A stretch of 64,000 nt of DNA from Endomychus coccineus (GCA_958510875.1 OY294070.1:41616306-41680305); one strand, 5' to 3'. Counted from the first letter of the stretch, positions 22,591-31,295 are shown. Numbers and translations are program-made. Notes: generated from the sequence alone by a model not told the origin.

Positions 22591-23334
22591 TTATTGTTGT
22601 GAGGTATAATCCCTAACGATCTTTTTCAATTCCAATCGTATAATAATTTCTTCTCCACGAAAATTTACCGGTTTCCAATTCTGATCTAAAATATTCAGCG
22701 TGATGTTATCGAAGGACGTCTTGCTGATGACCGGTAGATAAATAAGATTCTTCGGCTCTATATCAATGGAAAACCCAGGTGGTACAAGAGGTGAGAACTC
22801 ATATATCGTATGAGCTATCTTATTGTTATAATATGCTCCTGCGGTTAAGTTACACTCAACACGTATTGTTTGAACTTTGATTATGTTTATAGGTCGATCA
22901 GATACGTCTAGTTCGCGAGATGTCAATTTCTTTTTGCTGAATCCCAACAGTTCGCTTATACTATCTTTAGGAATAAAATTCACTTCAAAATCACTCTTCA
23001 GCTCTGTGTGTAGAGTGTTGTTGTTAGATTTTATTGATAATTTCCGGTCACGTTCTTCTTGCTTCACTCCTATCCCACAAACTGCACTTTGTATGAAATC
23101 CTCGATGTCTGTCAACTCGTAGGACCCCGTAGGTATAGTTACTACTTCTTCCTCACCCTTCACATTTTTATAATAAAATTTATTAAAACCTTCTTCAATG
23201 TTCGGAATGCTATTGTACGTATGCAAGCCAACAAGTGCGATAGAATAATATGAATGAGGATCTAGTTCTATAGGTGGGTGGAAATCTACAGATAAGCGGG
23301 AGCTCTTACCCGTGATAGTGAACGTCTGAGACAT
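22591..23334 (-). CDS. minor capsid (penton-like) protein, single jelly-roll
   Basis: 247 residues from the ATG at 23334 (MSQTF); the open frame begins at a TTG upstream. Recognisable Polinton minor-capsid features are SYYSIALVGLHTYNSIPNI near residue 40, SISELLGF in the middle, ECNLTAGAYYNN, then FSPLVPPGFSIDIEP and LIYLPVISKTSFDNITLNIL in the C-terminal half. In this family it forms the five-fold vertices. A TATA-like TATATAAATAG (minus strand, 23370-23360) lies about 30 bp upstream of the ATG, within the end of the protease gene. Confidence 0.8.
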   Translation of the reverse strand: MSQTFTITGKSSRLSVDFHPPIELDPHSYYSIALVGLHTYNSIPNIEEGFNKFYYKNVKGEEEVVTIPTGSYELTDIEDFIQSAVCGIGVKQEERDRKLSIKSNNNTLHTELKSDFEVNFIPKDSISELLGFSKKKLTSRELDVSDRPINIIKVQTIRVECNLTAGAYYNNKIAHTIYEFSPLVPPGFSIDIEPKNLIYLPVISKTSFDNITLNILDQNWKPVNFRGEEIIIRLELKKIVRDYTSQQ

Positions 23335-23359
23335 GATTGATGCAAACTTTACCAACAAT

Positions 23360-23370
23360 CTATTTATATA
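23360..23370 (-). promoter_or_regulatory. TATA-like box before the minor capsid gene
   Basis: Minus strand TATATAAATAG, about 26-36 bp upstream of the ATG at 23334, inside the 3' end of the protease frame. Confidence 0.35.
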
Positions 23371-23762
23371 CTAATAAATGCAGGGTCGAGCACAACTGAA
23401 GAGTTAGAGAGGAAATCTAAACATAACTGACCACAATTATAAGTGTTATATTGTTGAAAATTATCGTGATTGAATAATATCTTACACTTTTTGAAATAAT
23501 CCACTAGTTCGCGAGGGGGGCGTAAATTGCCAAAACTATCATAATATAAAACTGTATTACCGACTTTATTAAACCCAACCCAGTGAGTGCCTCCATTGTC
23601 CGAGCTATCTAAATTAACTATTCCACGCTCGTTTTTCCATGGTCCGTTGGATGGTAGTTCATCACGCATAAATACTCCTCTAAAATGGGGAATTTTCAGA
23701 GCTTTTGCTAGTTTTCGTAGATCGAGATCGGTCAGAGGTCTTCTGGGTAGGTTTACTGACAC
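23364..23762 (-). CDS. adenain-like cysteine protease (capsid maturation)
   Basis: 132 residues if read from the GTG at 23762; the first ATG is only at residue 32. Conserved elements are IPHFRGVFMRDELP (24-37), the catalytic-histidine block GGTHWVGF with H60, YYDSFG with D75, and the Q/C block QQYNTYNCGQLCLDFL with C110. H-D-C is the triad of adenovirus-type (C5, Ulp1-like) proteases, which cleave capsid precursors in Polintons. The N-terminal block before M32 is normally conserved, so the missing ATG is odd. The frame overlaps the 3' end of the PLA2 gene by 83 bp, in the +1 phase relative to it. Confidence 0.8.
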   Translation of the reverse strand: MSVNLPRRPLTDLDLRKLAKALKIPHFRGVFMRDELPSNGPWKNERGIVNLDSSDNGGTHWVGFNKVGNTVLYYDSFGNLRPPRELVDYFKKCKILFNHDNFQQYNTYNCGQLCLDFLSNSSVVLDPAFISI

Positions 23763-24537
23763 AGTTTTTTGGATGTTTATTTAAATATAGACCAAGACCT
23801 TTGCGATACTTTTTCAAATATAGACCAGATCCTTGTTTCCCCAAAGCTATAGCTTCCATTGTTTTATTATGTCTTTCCGTTTCCTCCAAGGTTTTCCGAG
23901 CTGCTTTGCTGTCGTTGACGGCCTTAGCGATGCCTGCACCACCCCCCGCCAATGCTCCAGCAGCTGATAAGCCGGCAAACAGAGGTATTAAAAATGGTAG
24001 AAATCCTCCAGTCTTTGGAATAGGAATTACTCTTGGTAACCGAACATTTTTCCGACCACCCGCTTTTTTGAATTGTTTTCGTGCAACTTTCAACGCTGTT
24101 TGGGATGTTTTCTTCAGATTGGATGAGTCAAACCTATTCTTCATAACTTTTCTCACCCCATCGACAATTGCACTTCCGAACCCAACCTTCTTTCTCATAC
24201 CCATTCCCAATTTCCTCTTTGCCTTCATAATTTTATTTACACCGAAAGCGGCAATCCTTTCTCCAAATTTTGTGTCTTTAGATTTGACACGTTGCCAAGC
24301 AGCGTTCTCTAATATTTTATCCGCCTCGTGACGTCCTTCCAAACTAGCGTTTCGCAGATATGAAATATCGTGTTGGCGGCAAGCTTTATCGAGTGGATTG
24401 ATACCTGAATCTCCTCTTCTCAACCGTTCTTCTAATTTTGTACCGGGACCACAGAATTGATAACCAGGAATATGAAGTTCAAACGGGAGCTTGTTTATAA
24501 GCGTATTGAGAACACCTTCTCCTACGTACGCTTCCAT
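23680..24537 (-). CDS. phospholipase A2-like and membrane-lytic minor virion protein
   Basis: 285 residues. Near the N-terminus are the calcium loop YQFCGPGT (26-33) and the catalytic ACRQHDISY (52-60, H56-D57), matching the parvovirus-type PLA2 domain also found in Polintons. A basic middle (MKAKRKLGMGMRKK, VARKQFKKAGGRK) suggests DNA or core binding. A Gly/Ala-rich hydrophobic stretch (FLPFLIPLFAGLSAAGALAG, about 180-199) resembles membrane-active minor proteins of adenoviruses. Near the C-terminus GLYLKKYRKGLGLYL contains a repeated GLYL motif. By analogy it helps breach membranes during entry. The gene overlaps the protease gene. Confidence 0.75.
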   Translation of the reverse strand: MEAYVGEGVLNTLINKLPFELHIPGYQFCGPGTKLEERLRRGDSGINPLDKACRQHDISYLRNASLEGRHEADKILENAAWQRVKSKDTKFGERIAAFGVNKIMKAKRKLGMGMRKKVGFGSAIVDGVRKVMKNRFDSSNLKKTSQTALKVARKQFKKAGGRKNVRLPRVIPIPKTGGFLPFLIPLFAGLSAAGALAGGGAGIAKAVNDSKAARKTLEETERHNKTMEAIALGKQGSGLYLKKYRKGLGLYLNKHPKNCVSKPTQKTSDRSRSTKTSKSSENSPF

Positions 24538-24817
24538 ACAGACTGATGAAAATTCAAGATTGCACCGTTATTTAACGAGGAGAGGGAGAAAGATCAAAGA
24601 TCTCAAAATAATATTTTTTATTAATTTCAAAATTTTCTCAATACAAAAGACTTAAGTATAATCTTAACAATATATGTTTCAAATATTATAATCTTCACTC
24701 TTGATTCACCCTCATATTCACGGAATTTTTGTTCTATTATAATAACCATACCCTCGAGTCAATAATATTCCAGCTATTTGTTTGTTCCTAATAATCTCCA
24801 AATGATCAATGATGGAT
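24538..24817. other. intergenic gap between integrase and PLA2 genes
   Basis: AT-rich. Probably the 3' end of the integrase transcript and the promoter of the PLA2 gene. No frame of note. Confidence 0.4.
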
Positions 24818-25741
24818 TCATTGAACGAGATCCGCATTATTGATCCAACTGTTGTGATTATTATCTAGACCCAACCATTTCACATACTGTTGACCCCTCC
24901 TCTTTCGTAATATTTTTTCGACTAAATACACATCGGGTTGTTTTGTTTTCTGTAATTCTTCCTCGTAGAAACAGCCGCTGATTGGTGCGTTGGTCATATC
25001 TTCTAGTAGATATGTGACCGGGTTGGTAATTTTTACTTTGATGATTTTAAATAATTCCGTACTCCAATTGGGCGTAAATCCCTTCTCAAAAATATGTTTA
25101 GCCTTACTTATTCGTACCACATCTCCTACGTTGAATTTGTGAGGCAGAGCTAACTTGATGTGTGAGTAGGATCGCTTCAATATCTCGCTCTCAATCTGTT
25201 TCGTCACTTTTATTGGAGCCATATTTATAGTACTATGTTTACGTTTATTATATTTTTCTGTGGTTTCTTCAAGTATATCAAGCCATTTGTATTTCCCGCT
25301 GAGACTGAAATGTTTGTAGAGCGATTCCTTTAACGTTCGAATGACACGTTCAGCAATGGCTGCTTTTTTCACACTATACGTATTATAATGATTGATATTA
25401 TGTTTCTTCATTAGATCGTTAAAGTGTTTATTGAAGAATTCTTTTCCCTGATCGCTTTGCAGATTCCTAGGCTTACGATGTCCTTCTAGCAATATAGAAC
25501 TGACCGCTTTCCGAACTTCTTCGGCTGATTTTGTTTTCAGCGGGCGTGTCCATAGAAATTTCGAGAAACAATCGATCATAATCAAAATGTATTTGAATCC
25601 TCTATTTTCACGAGCGTAATTACCCATTTCTGCCAGATCCATTTGCCACAAATCATCCAAACCTTTTATGATCGTTCTGCGTCGTTTGAAATTCTTCCTA
25701 CTCGGCTTATGAAGCTCATGCACAACTTGTTCTCTACTCAT
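24818..25741 (-). CDS. retroviral-type DDE integrase with chromodomain
   Basis: 307 residues. The rve core has D35 (WQMDLAEM), D97 (LQSDQGKEFF) and E131 (AAIAERVIRTLK), with the block KYILIMIDCFSKFLW between. An SH3-like region follows (HKFNVGDVVRISK, about 200-215). At the C-terminus DVYLVEKILRKRRGQQYVKW followed by SWINNADL is a chromodomain. This is the enzyme that inserts Mavericks/Polintons and makes their 6-bp duplications. An H2C2 zinc finger is not visible upstream of the core. All three acidic residues are present and the frame is open, so activity is plausible. The fibre-like gene ends 17 bp upstream of its start. Confidence 0.9.
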   Translation of the reverse strand: MSREQVVHELHKPSRKNFKRRRTIIKGLDDLWQMDLAEMGNYARENRGFKYILIMIDCFSKFLWTRPLKTKSAEEVRKAVSSILLEGHRKPRNLQSDQGKEFFNKHFNDLMKKHNINHYNTYSVKKAAIAERVIRTLKESLYKHFSLSGKYKWLDILEETTEKYNKRKHSTINMAPIKVTKQIESEILKRSYSHIKLALPHKFNVGDVVRISKAKHIFEKGFTPNWSTELFKIIKVKITNPVTYLLEDMTNAPISGCFYEEELQKTKQPDVYLVEKILRKRRGQQYVKWLGLDNNHNSWINNADLVQ

Positions 25742-25758
25742 CTTATCAATGTGGAAAT

Positions 25759-26412
25759 CTAGTGTAGAATTAATTTTTTGGGTATATTCACAGGATTTGG
25801 AGATATACGTTTCACAGAGCCCTGCTTTGTTGTTGTGGATGATGAGGGTCTCTTCTTAGAAGGTTCCACAGATGTCATCCGTCGTTCTAACGCCTCCACT
25901 TTACTAGTAATGTCATTTAGACGCATGTTCACACTGTTAAATGTGTTATTGATCTCTTTCAATTCATTTCTGTTTTCCCTCACACTATCACTGATTGTTT
26001 TATACTCTGATTTTATATAGATCCCCATTCCATTATATTTATTCTGAATGTCCATCAGATGTTTATCAATGTTGAGAATAACCTTGTCATTCGTTAAGTT
26101 ATGTTCATCCAGATCCTTGTTGATATCTTTGATCAAATTATCAACCCTAACATTGAAGGTATCTTTAAGACTGGTTTCCGTTTTCAGATTCAGTTTGTGT
26201 GTTAATTTATCAACATATACTTTATTTGCAACATCTCCATCATCATTCGGTGATTTTACGTTGCACAATCTACGATTTTCCATATCATAACTTCCATCGC
26301 TCGTTAGGAATAATCCTTGTCCGTGAACTTGTTTGAAATTATTATTAAATACATTTGTATCATATATCCACATGGAAGAGGAGGCTCTGCCAAACTTATC
26401 CATTGAAACCAT
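25759..26412 (-). CDS. coiled-coil fibre-like protein
   Basis: 217 residues. Residues about 25-70 include YDMENRRLCNVKSPNDDGDV and ANKVYVDK, a pattern I associate with trimeric tail-fibre and spike stalks (N-V-x-x-P-x-D-x-x-D-A-x-x-K-x-Y-V-D). A long heptad-rich coiled coil follows (LNDITSKVEALERRM near 170), and then a basic low-complexity tail (KKRPSSSTTTKQGSVKR). A vertex-fibre or virion-surface role is inferred from this layout. The start overlaps the end of the DUF8207-like gene by 17 bp. Confidence 0.55.
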   Translation of the reverse strand: MVSMDKFGRASSSMWIYDTNVFNNNFKQVHGQGLFLTSDGSYDMENRRLCNVKSPNDDGDVANKVYVDKLTHKLNLKTETSLKDTFNVRVDNLIKDINKDLDEHNLTNDKVILNIDKHLMDIQNKYNGMGIYIKSEYKTISDSVRENRNELKEINNTFNSVNMRLNDITSKVEALERRMTSVEPSKKRPSSSTTTKQGSVKRISPNPVNIPKKLILH

Positions 26413-27439
26413 CTTTATAACTGAGATGAATTTGTCTTACACCTGGTTTTTGTTCAATTACCCCTGCCTCTATCAATTCTTCTATTATAGAGATTATCTC
26501 ATTGTGATGATTATGGTTACCTGCATGCGAGGATGCAACAAGAAGTCTCAGTCTATCCACAATTTCGTTAACGTCATCCCAATAAACATATTCGATAGGT
26601 TTCTCGTTATATTCAAGCATATCATTTTTGATATATGCACTTCCAGTGTATGTTTTGGCTCTGGGTCTTTTCATGGAATTAATCAAATTTTTCAGTACAT
26701 TTTTGTATTTTACAATGTTTCTTATTCGATCAGCTGGATCGTTATTACGCCTATGGGCACTAGTCATTTCCATCATTTGACTGTAATTTTTCCCATCTTC
26801 CACAGTGTAAGTATCAGGTAGAACATCTCTATAAAATATCAAATTATACAGTCCTGTGGTACCCTTGAACGGAGTACCCTTGATAATTATATTACTCTCA
26901 CTATCAATTTCTAGAGGTTGATTACCCATGAACCATTTGTCTAAAGTTGAATTATATTGCAATCCCATTCTATCATCGTATTTCTTGACATCATCATCCA
27001 ATAGGAATCCTTCCAAGTAATAACGTGCTAATGTGGGGTATTGTTGCAGAAACTCCTCTGTAGCCTCTGCATTATCTTTCTTATGTTTTCTGAATTCTTC
27101 ACGAATCTGATCGATAGTAGGTTCGAGGGTAAACACATCCTCCTCAGTATTTTGGGGGTTATATACGAACTCTTCCCCTTCAGTTACAATATTTGGGATT
27201 GGTATGTTCTCCATTTGTGTTGCTGTAGAAACAATACTTTTAGGTTTAACCAACGAATTTTGTTTGATTATTTCAGCATTTTTCGCAATTTCCTCCAGAG
27301 GTTTAGATACATTCCTGAACATATTATCTAGAATCTCATCATTTTCAGCTTTACCCAATTTCACAACGTTTGCTAACTCCCAAATTTTTTTCTTCAATTG
27401 TTGTTTTTCTTCAAGCGTGTTACTCACACCCACGTCCAT
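26396..27439 (-). CDS. DUF8207-like Polinton protein
   Basis: 347 residues. The N-terminal third is a helical, charged coiled coil. The core has ARYYLEGFLLDDD, W-M-G-N-Q-P-L-E-I-D-S, then IIIKGTPFKGTTGLYNLIFY, then YTVEDGKNYSQMMEMTSAHR. I recognise this as a domain common in insect Polinton-derived proteins, which I believe is catalogued as DUF8207. Its role is unknown; conservation with capsid genes suggests virion structure or assembly. The end reads GVIEQKPGVRQIHLSY. The ATG at 27439 is 42 bp downstream of the ATPase stop, with a TATATATA tract between. Confidence 0.7.
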   Translation of the reverse strand: MDVGVSNTLEEKQQLKKKIWELANVVKLGKAENDEILDNMFRNVSKPLEEIAKNAEIIKQNSLVKPKSIVSTATQMENIPIPNIVTEGEEFVYNPQNTEEDVFTLEPTIDQIREEFRKHKKDNAEATEEFLQQYPTLARYYLEGFLLDDDVKKYDDRMGLQYNSTLDKWFMGNQPLEIDSESNIIIKGTPFKGTTGLYNLIFYRDVLPDTYTVEDGKNYSQMMEMTSAHRRNNDPADRIRNIVKYKNVLKNLINSMKRPRAKTYTGSAYIKNDMLEYNEKPIEYVYWDDVNEIVDRLRLLVASSHAGNHNHHNEIISIIEELIEAGVIEQKPGVRQIHLSYKDGFNG

Positions 27440-27481
27440 GCTGAGCGGGTTGTCTATTTCAAATGAAAGTATATATACATG

Positions 27482-28207
27482 TTAGATGTATATATAACTA
27501 TCAAAACCTTTGCGATAACGTCCTTTGTTCATATCACAGTCTTTGTTTATCATAAGGAATCCATATTTATCTTTCCAACATACGCTACATATCTCTTTGA
27601 ATTTTTCGAGTGACATGTCGGTACTTATATGATCGGTGAATATATGTTTCAAATTGAGCTCATCCTGTTTGAAAATAATCAAGCAATTGGCATTGTCGCG
27701 CAATCCATGTTTTGGACATTTAGCAAAAGACTGGCAAAGATAGAAACTATCAATTGAGTTGTGTCTCCCTCTTGAAAAATAAGCACGAATTTTCTCCTGT
27801 TTCTCAAACATCACGTCATCGAATATTATGATTGAATTAGGCCTCGCTTCTGTGGGGTCTATGACCTCATCACTTTCGGTACAAGGAAAATATCCAAGCC
27901 CCTCAATTTTCTTCAATGTCTCCTTTAGTAACTGGTATTTTGGTTGGTGTAAAAACTTTGAATATATGTACACGTTTTCAAATTTCAGACCGTTTGCATC
28001 TAACAATAGAGATAACATCACATTTGTTTTCCCACAATTACTTGGACCACAGATTATTGTTCGTAGAGTATTAGGCAGCAAAGAGCTGTGACGTTGTGGT
28101 TGTTCAACATTCTCATTGCTTGACCCTAAGTTCATAATACTCAACGAGTCTTTTTGCTTAACAATCTTCATCATGCCTGAAGGCGAATCGAAATCATACT
28201 GGAACAT
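27482..28207 (-). CDS. FtsK/HerA-type genome-packaging ATPase
   Basis: 241 residues. The Walker A is CGPSNCGKTNV (G54-T61), the Walker B is NSIIIFDDV (D130, D131), and a polar block FYLCQSFAKCPKHGLRDNAN follows, as in A32-like packaging ATPases of Polintons, adintoviruses and virophages. It would pump DNA into the capsid. The length is normal for Polintons. The first gene of the minus-strand cluster. A TATA-like TATATAAAC (28232-28224) lies so close to the ATG at 28207 that the second in-frame ATG at 28174 could be the real start. Confidence 0.85.
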   Translation of the reverse strand: MFQYDFDSPSGMMKIVKQKDSLSIMNLGSSNENVEQPQRHSSLLPNTLRTIICGPSNCGKTNVMLSLLLDANGLKFENVYIYSKFLHQPKYQLLKETLKKIEGLGYFPCTESDEVIDPTEARPNSIIIFDDVMFEKQEKIRAYFSRGRHNSIDSFYLCQSFAKCPKHGLRDNANCLIIFKQDELNLKHIFTDHISTDMSLEKFKEICSVCWKDKYGFLMINKDCDMNKGRYRKGFDSYIYI

Positions 28208-28223
28208 ATGTTAATAAGCATTT

Positions 28224-28232
28224 GTTTATATA
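28224..28232 (-). promoter_or_regulatory. TATA-like box before the ATPase gene
   Basis: Minus strand TATATAAAC, 17 bp upstream of the first ATG. Similar AT tracts precede the DUF8207-like gene (27470-27480) and the minor capsid gene (23370-23360). Background AT content is high, so chance is possible. Confidence 0.35.
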
Positions 28233-28326
28233 CTAGATGATGATGTTATATTGTGTATGTCTGATCGCGCGGTTAGGTGCTTCTACGGTTCTGTCAAAAT
28301 CAGGTATCAAATACATGTTAAATAGG

Positions 28327-28570
28327 TATGAATGCTGGAACACGTGTCTGAATGTTGAAACACGTGTCTGAATGTTGAAACACGTGTCTGAAACACGTGT
28401 CTGAATGCTGAAACACGTGTCTGAATGTTGAAACACGTGTCTGAATGTTGAAACACGTGTCTGAATGTTGAAACACGTGTCTGAATGTTGAAACACGTGT
28501 CTGAATGTTGAAACACGTGTCTGAATGTTGAAACACGTGTCTGAATGTTGAAACACTTGTCTGAATGTTA
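28327..28570. repeat. 20-bp tandem array with CACGTG in every unit
   Basis: The unit is AATGTTGAAACACGTGTCTG. I count 11 CACGTG sites and one CACTTG variant; one unit is shortened, so two sites sit 14 bp apart. ACACGTGT is a perfect palindrome. The array lies between the ATPase gene and the right TIR and is not inverted-repeated at the left end. The apparent open frames here are only the repeat read in several phases. Confidence 0.95.
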
Positions 28571-28654
28571 AAGCATGTGTTGAATCATGCGAAAAAACAT
28601 GTGTATGAATGTAATACAATCATTATGATTATTCACATTTTATTCCTCATTAGC

Positions 28655-29828
28655 CCATCATCGTTCGTGAACTATGGTCGCCGGATTGAATCAGTTACTG
28701 TCATCGGTTCGAAGCAGTGACGTCATCATCGTTCGTAAACTATGGTCGCCGGATTGAAACAATGACAAAGCAGTCTTTGTCACGTGGTGGTGACACCTAC
28801 ACGAAGCAGCCTGTACCTTCGGTCCGCCATGACATCTGTCACGTGACACCTACACGAAGCAGCCTGTACCTTTAGCTCACCATGACAGCTGTCATGTGGT
28901 GGTGACACCTACACGAAGCAACCTGTACCTTTGGTTCGCCATGTCAGCTGTCATGTGGTGGCGACCATGACAGCTGTCATGTGGTGGTGACACCTACACG
29001 AAGCAACCTGTACCTTTGGTTCGCCATGTCAGCTGTCATGTGGTGGCGACATCTCCATGAAGCAGCCTGTACCTTTAGCTCACCATGACAGCTGTCACGT
29101 GGTGGTGACACCTACACGAAGCAACCTGTACCTTTGGTCCGCCATGACAGCTGTCATGTGGTGGCGACATCTCCATGAAGCAGCCTGTACCTTTTGGACC
29201 GAAGGTACAGATTGCTTCCCAGAGGTGGCGGAGCCCCCTCCAGGAAGCAATCTGTACCTTAGGTCCACCATGACAGCTGGTTCTTATGGTCGCCATGACA
29301 GTTGGTCCTTATGGTCGCCATGACAGCTGGTTCTTATGGTCGCCATGACAGCTGGTCCTTATGATCGCCATGACAGCTGGTCCTTATGACCGCCATGACA
29401 GCTGGTCCTTATGGTCGCCATGACAGCTGGTCCTTATGGTCGCCATGACAGCTGGTTCTTATGGTCGCCATGACAGCTGGTTCTTATGGCCGCCATGACA
29501 GCTGGTCCTTATGGACGCCATGACAGCTGATCCTTATGGTCGCCATGACAGCTGGTCCTTATGGTCGCCATGACAGCTGGTTCTTATGCTCGCCATGACA
29601 GTTGGACCTTAGGGCCGCCATGCTGCCATGTGTTAGTCACGTGACTCTGTACATGTGACACACTTTTTGAACACACCCTGTATACTCTTTACAAATAAAA
29701 TAAAATCCTTATCACCTACATCCTTTCAAAACTGATAAGGACGAGCTCATGCACCGGATGCACATCGACAGCTAGACCGGAAGTGGAGACCGGATATCCT
29801 GGTCCCGAACTCGTCCTGTTCATCTACT
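28655..29828. repeat. right terminal inverted repeat of the Polinton
   Basis: Mirrors 17704-19036. It has one and a half copies of the 68-bp repeat, the CACATGACAGCTG / CTGCTTCGTG blocks, a longer 25-bp array, and the same outer 200 bp. An extra imperfect hairpin (GGTACAGATTGCTTCC and its complement) lies at about 29200-29262. Confidence 0.9.
29262..29622. repeat. 25-bp tandem array in right TIR
   Basis: About fourteen units of the same repeat as the left TIR (CCATGACAGCTGG followed by TCCTTATGG on this strand). The outermost units match the left array in order, so expansion happened on the inner side. Confidence 0.9.
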
Positions 29829-30680
29829 AAGCTGAATTCTTACTTAAATATCTTGACTTTGGTACCTGGAATCAGATTCGAAACCGCAAACAACTTCCGG
29901 GAGAAAAATGCAGTTTGTACATAGCTTCGGTGGAAAAATTATTCTCCAGACTAAAAATTTGTCCTGATGAGGAAACAAGATTAGAACAAGTTATGTCTAA
30001 TTTACAACCTCACATTTTGAATCAATTTACCTTACATAACATCACATCTATAAATGATTTAAGAGTAAATTGTAGACATATCGAAGATTTCGAATTTCGT
30101 TTTAAAAGTCAAAGCATTGTACAGGACAATTTATCTAAAATTAAATTTAGACCTACAGTCAATGCTTTACAAACTTTTTCTCCAGTTGCTGTTATCGAGG
30201 GCACAAGTTTACATCTTGCTCTGCCCCTAGAAAAACTTTCTGTTTTGGGTGTGGAATACCTAACATAGTGAGGAACTTGTAAAAGATGCGAGTCAAAAAA
30301 CGAGTCGACGAAGCCTACAGGCCGGGTTATGTCTTCGACTCCAAAACAAAACCCAGGAACTTCCACAAATCAAAACAAACGAAAGTAAAAGGAACCTTCG
30401 ACAGTGTTGAATGGGAAAAGTGGTTGATTACAATTAAAAAGAACTGTTCGTCTAAAACGATTTCTCCAGTTTCTCTAAATTTACCTAATGACAATAGACC
30501 TTATTTGAACATTAACATTTTTGAGAATTCTTTTCCTGCACTGTTAGACACATCAATGTTATAGGTTCACAGGGTAATTTCATTATTGATAAATATAAAT
30601 TGTCAATATATAGGGGTAACAATGTAAATGTAGTAACAACCGCTGATGGTATACATCAACCTGTCTTAGATAGTTAACGT
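29829..30680 (+). pseudogene. gag: LTR-retrotransposon gag (3' part) and protease remnant
   Basis: Continues the gag frame broken at 17703: WNQIRNRKQLPGEKCSLYIA, then SVEKLFSRLKICPDEETRLE, the usual arthropod gag order. The trace of a zinc knuckle (CFGCGIPN, about 30232-30256) follows after a frameshift. Then a protease-like block has NDNRPYLNINIFENSFPALL followed by DTS where retropepsins have DTG. Stops after 30268, 30564 and 30676 show decay that probably predates the Polinton insertion. Confidence 0.75.
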
Positions 30681-31130
30681 TCCTATATCATATAATAACT
30701 TTCAACTCCGGAGACATGATTTACGTTTTTTAAGCGGAACTTTGGGTGCTTAATAATGAATTTGACTAGACGATTTTCTCATTATCGAAGTATACTGATT
30801 CGAACTAATATACATATTTCAGGTTTGGCTAGGTCGAACAGGGTTTCGCCCCCTCATGAACTCATCAGTGGAACGAGTAGTATGACGAAATCACTATTTA
30901 ACCATCTCCGCCAGAGATATAGAACCACATTTAGAAATGCTAGAGCATCAAGAATTCTCAACGTCATCTACCAGAAGATAGATGTCCAACTCAACGAATC
31001 ATCCACAATACAATGCATTGATTCAAAGTTCTCACGCGTTTCAAGGAAACGACGGGGACAGTGTTAAACATATAGCCACAGTCCTATTAGATCAACTGAT
31101 GAGTTCATGAGAACCCCAAAAACCCAAAAC
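30681..31130 (+). other. unassigned flank of the LTR element
   Basis: A 103-residue open frame at 30756-31067 shows no motif I recognise. It may be part of the same decayed retroelement. Confidence 0.3.
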
Positions 31131-31295
31131 CCGAAAAAAAAATTACAAAAAAAATAAAAAATTATGAAAATTCAGTTGTATTAATATTTCATCTATAACA
31201 AAATTTTGAAATTTTAAAAATTCTGATTTTTCTTTAGAAAATTCATTTAAACTTTTTATAAAGTTTATTGTTTTATTAATTGTAAAAAAAGATTT

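Larger units (their letters stand above)
17704..29828. mobile_element. Maverick/Polinton element lacking DNA polymerase B
   Basis: 12,125 bp. The termini are AGTAGATGAAC and its complement GTTCATCTACT, flanked by a perfect 6-bp duplication AAGCTG at 17698-17703 and 29829-29834. The 6-bp duplication and 5'-AG terminus are diagnostic of Mavericks/Polintons. The outer few hundred bases of the two inverted repeats are identical by eye, so insertion is recent or the ends have been homogenised. Genes for integrase, packaging ATPase, protease, major and minor capsid proteins and a PLA2-like protein are present and uninterrupted. Usual Polintons are 15-20 kb with a protein-primed DNA polymerase B of over 1000 residues. 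No frame of that kind exists here and the largest gap without a gene is under 450 bp. Confidence 0.95.

Noticed and set aside
23705..24331. 208-residue plus-strand frame
   Set aside because: Antisense shadow of the PLA2-like gene, which has recognisable catalytic motifs.
26333..26821. 162-residue plus-strand frame
   Set aside because: Antisense shadow of the DUF8207-like gene; low-complexity F/I-rich translation.
28327..28570. Array as a CRISPR
   Set aside because: Units are contiguous with no unique spacers, in an insect genome.
28233..28619. Open frames of 69-128 residues rich in FRHVFQHSDTC
   Set aside because: They are the 20-bp tandem repeat read in three phases. Period not divisible by three and no start context; not a protein.
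29057..29323. Open frames within the right TIR
   Set aside because: They follow the repeated TIR blocks on both strands and are not conserved between the TIRs in frame.
30756..31067. 103-residue open frame as a gene
   Set aside because: No recognisable domain; lies in decayed retroelement sequence next to a NUMT.
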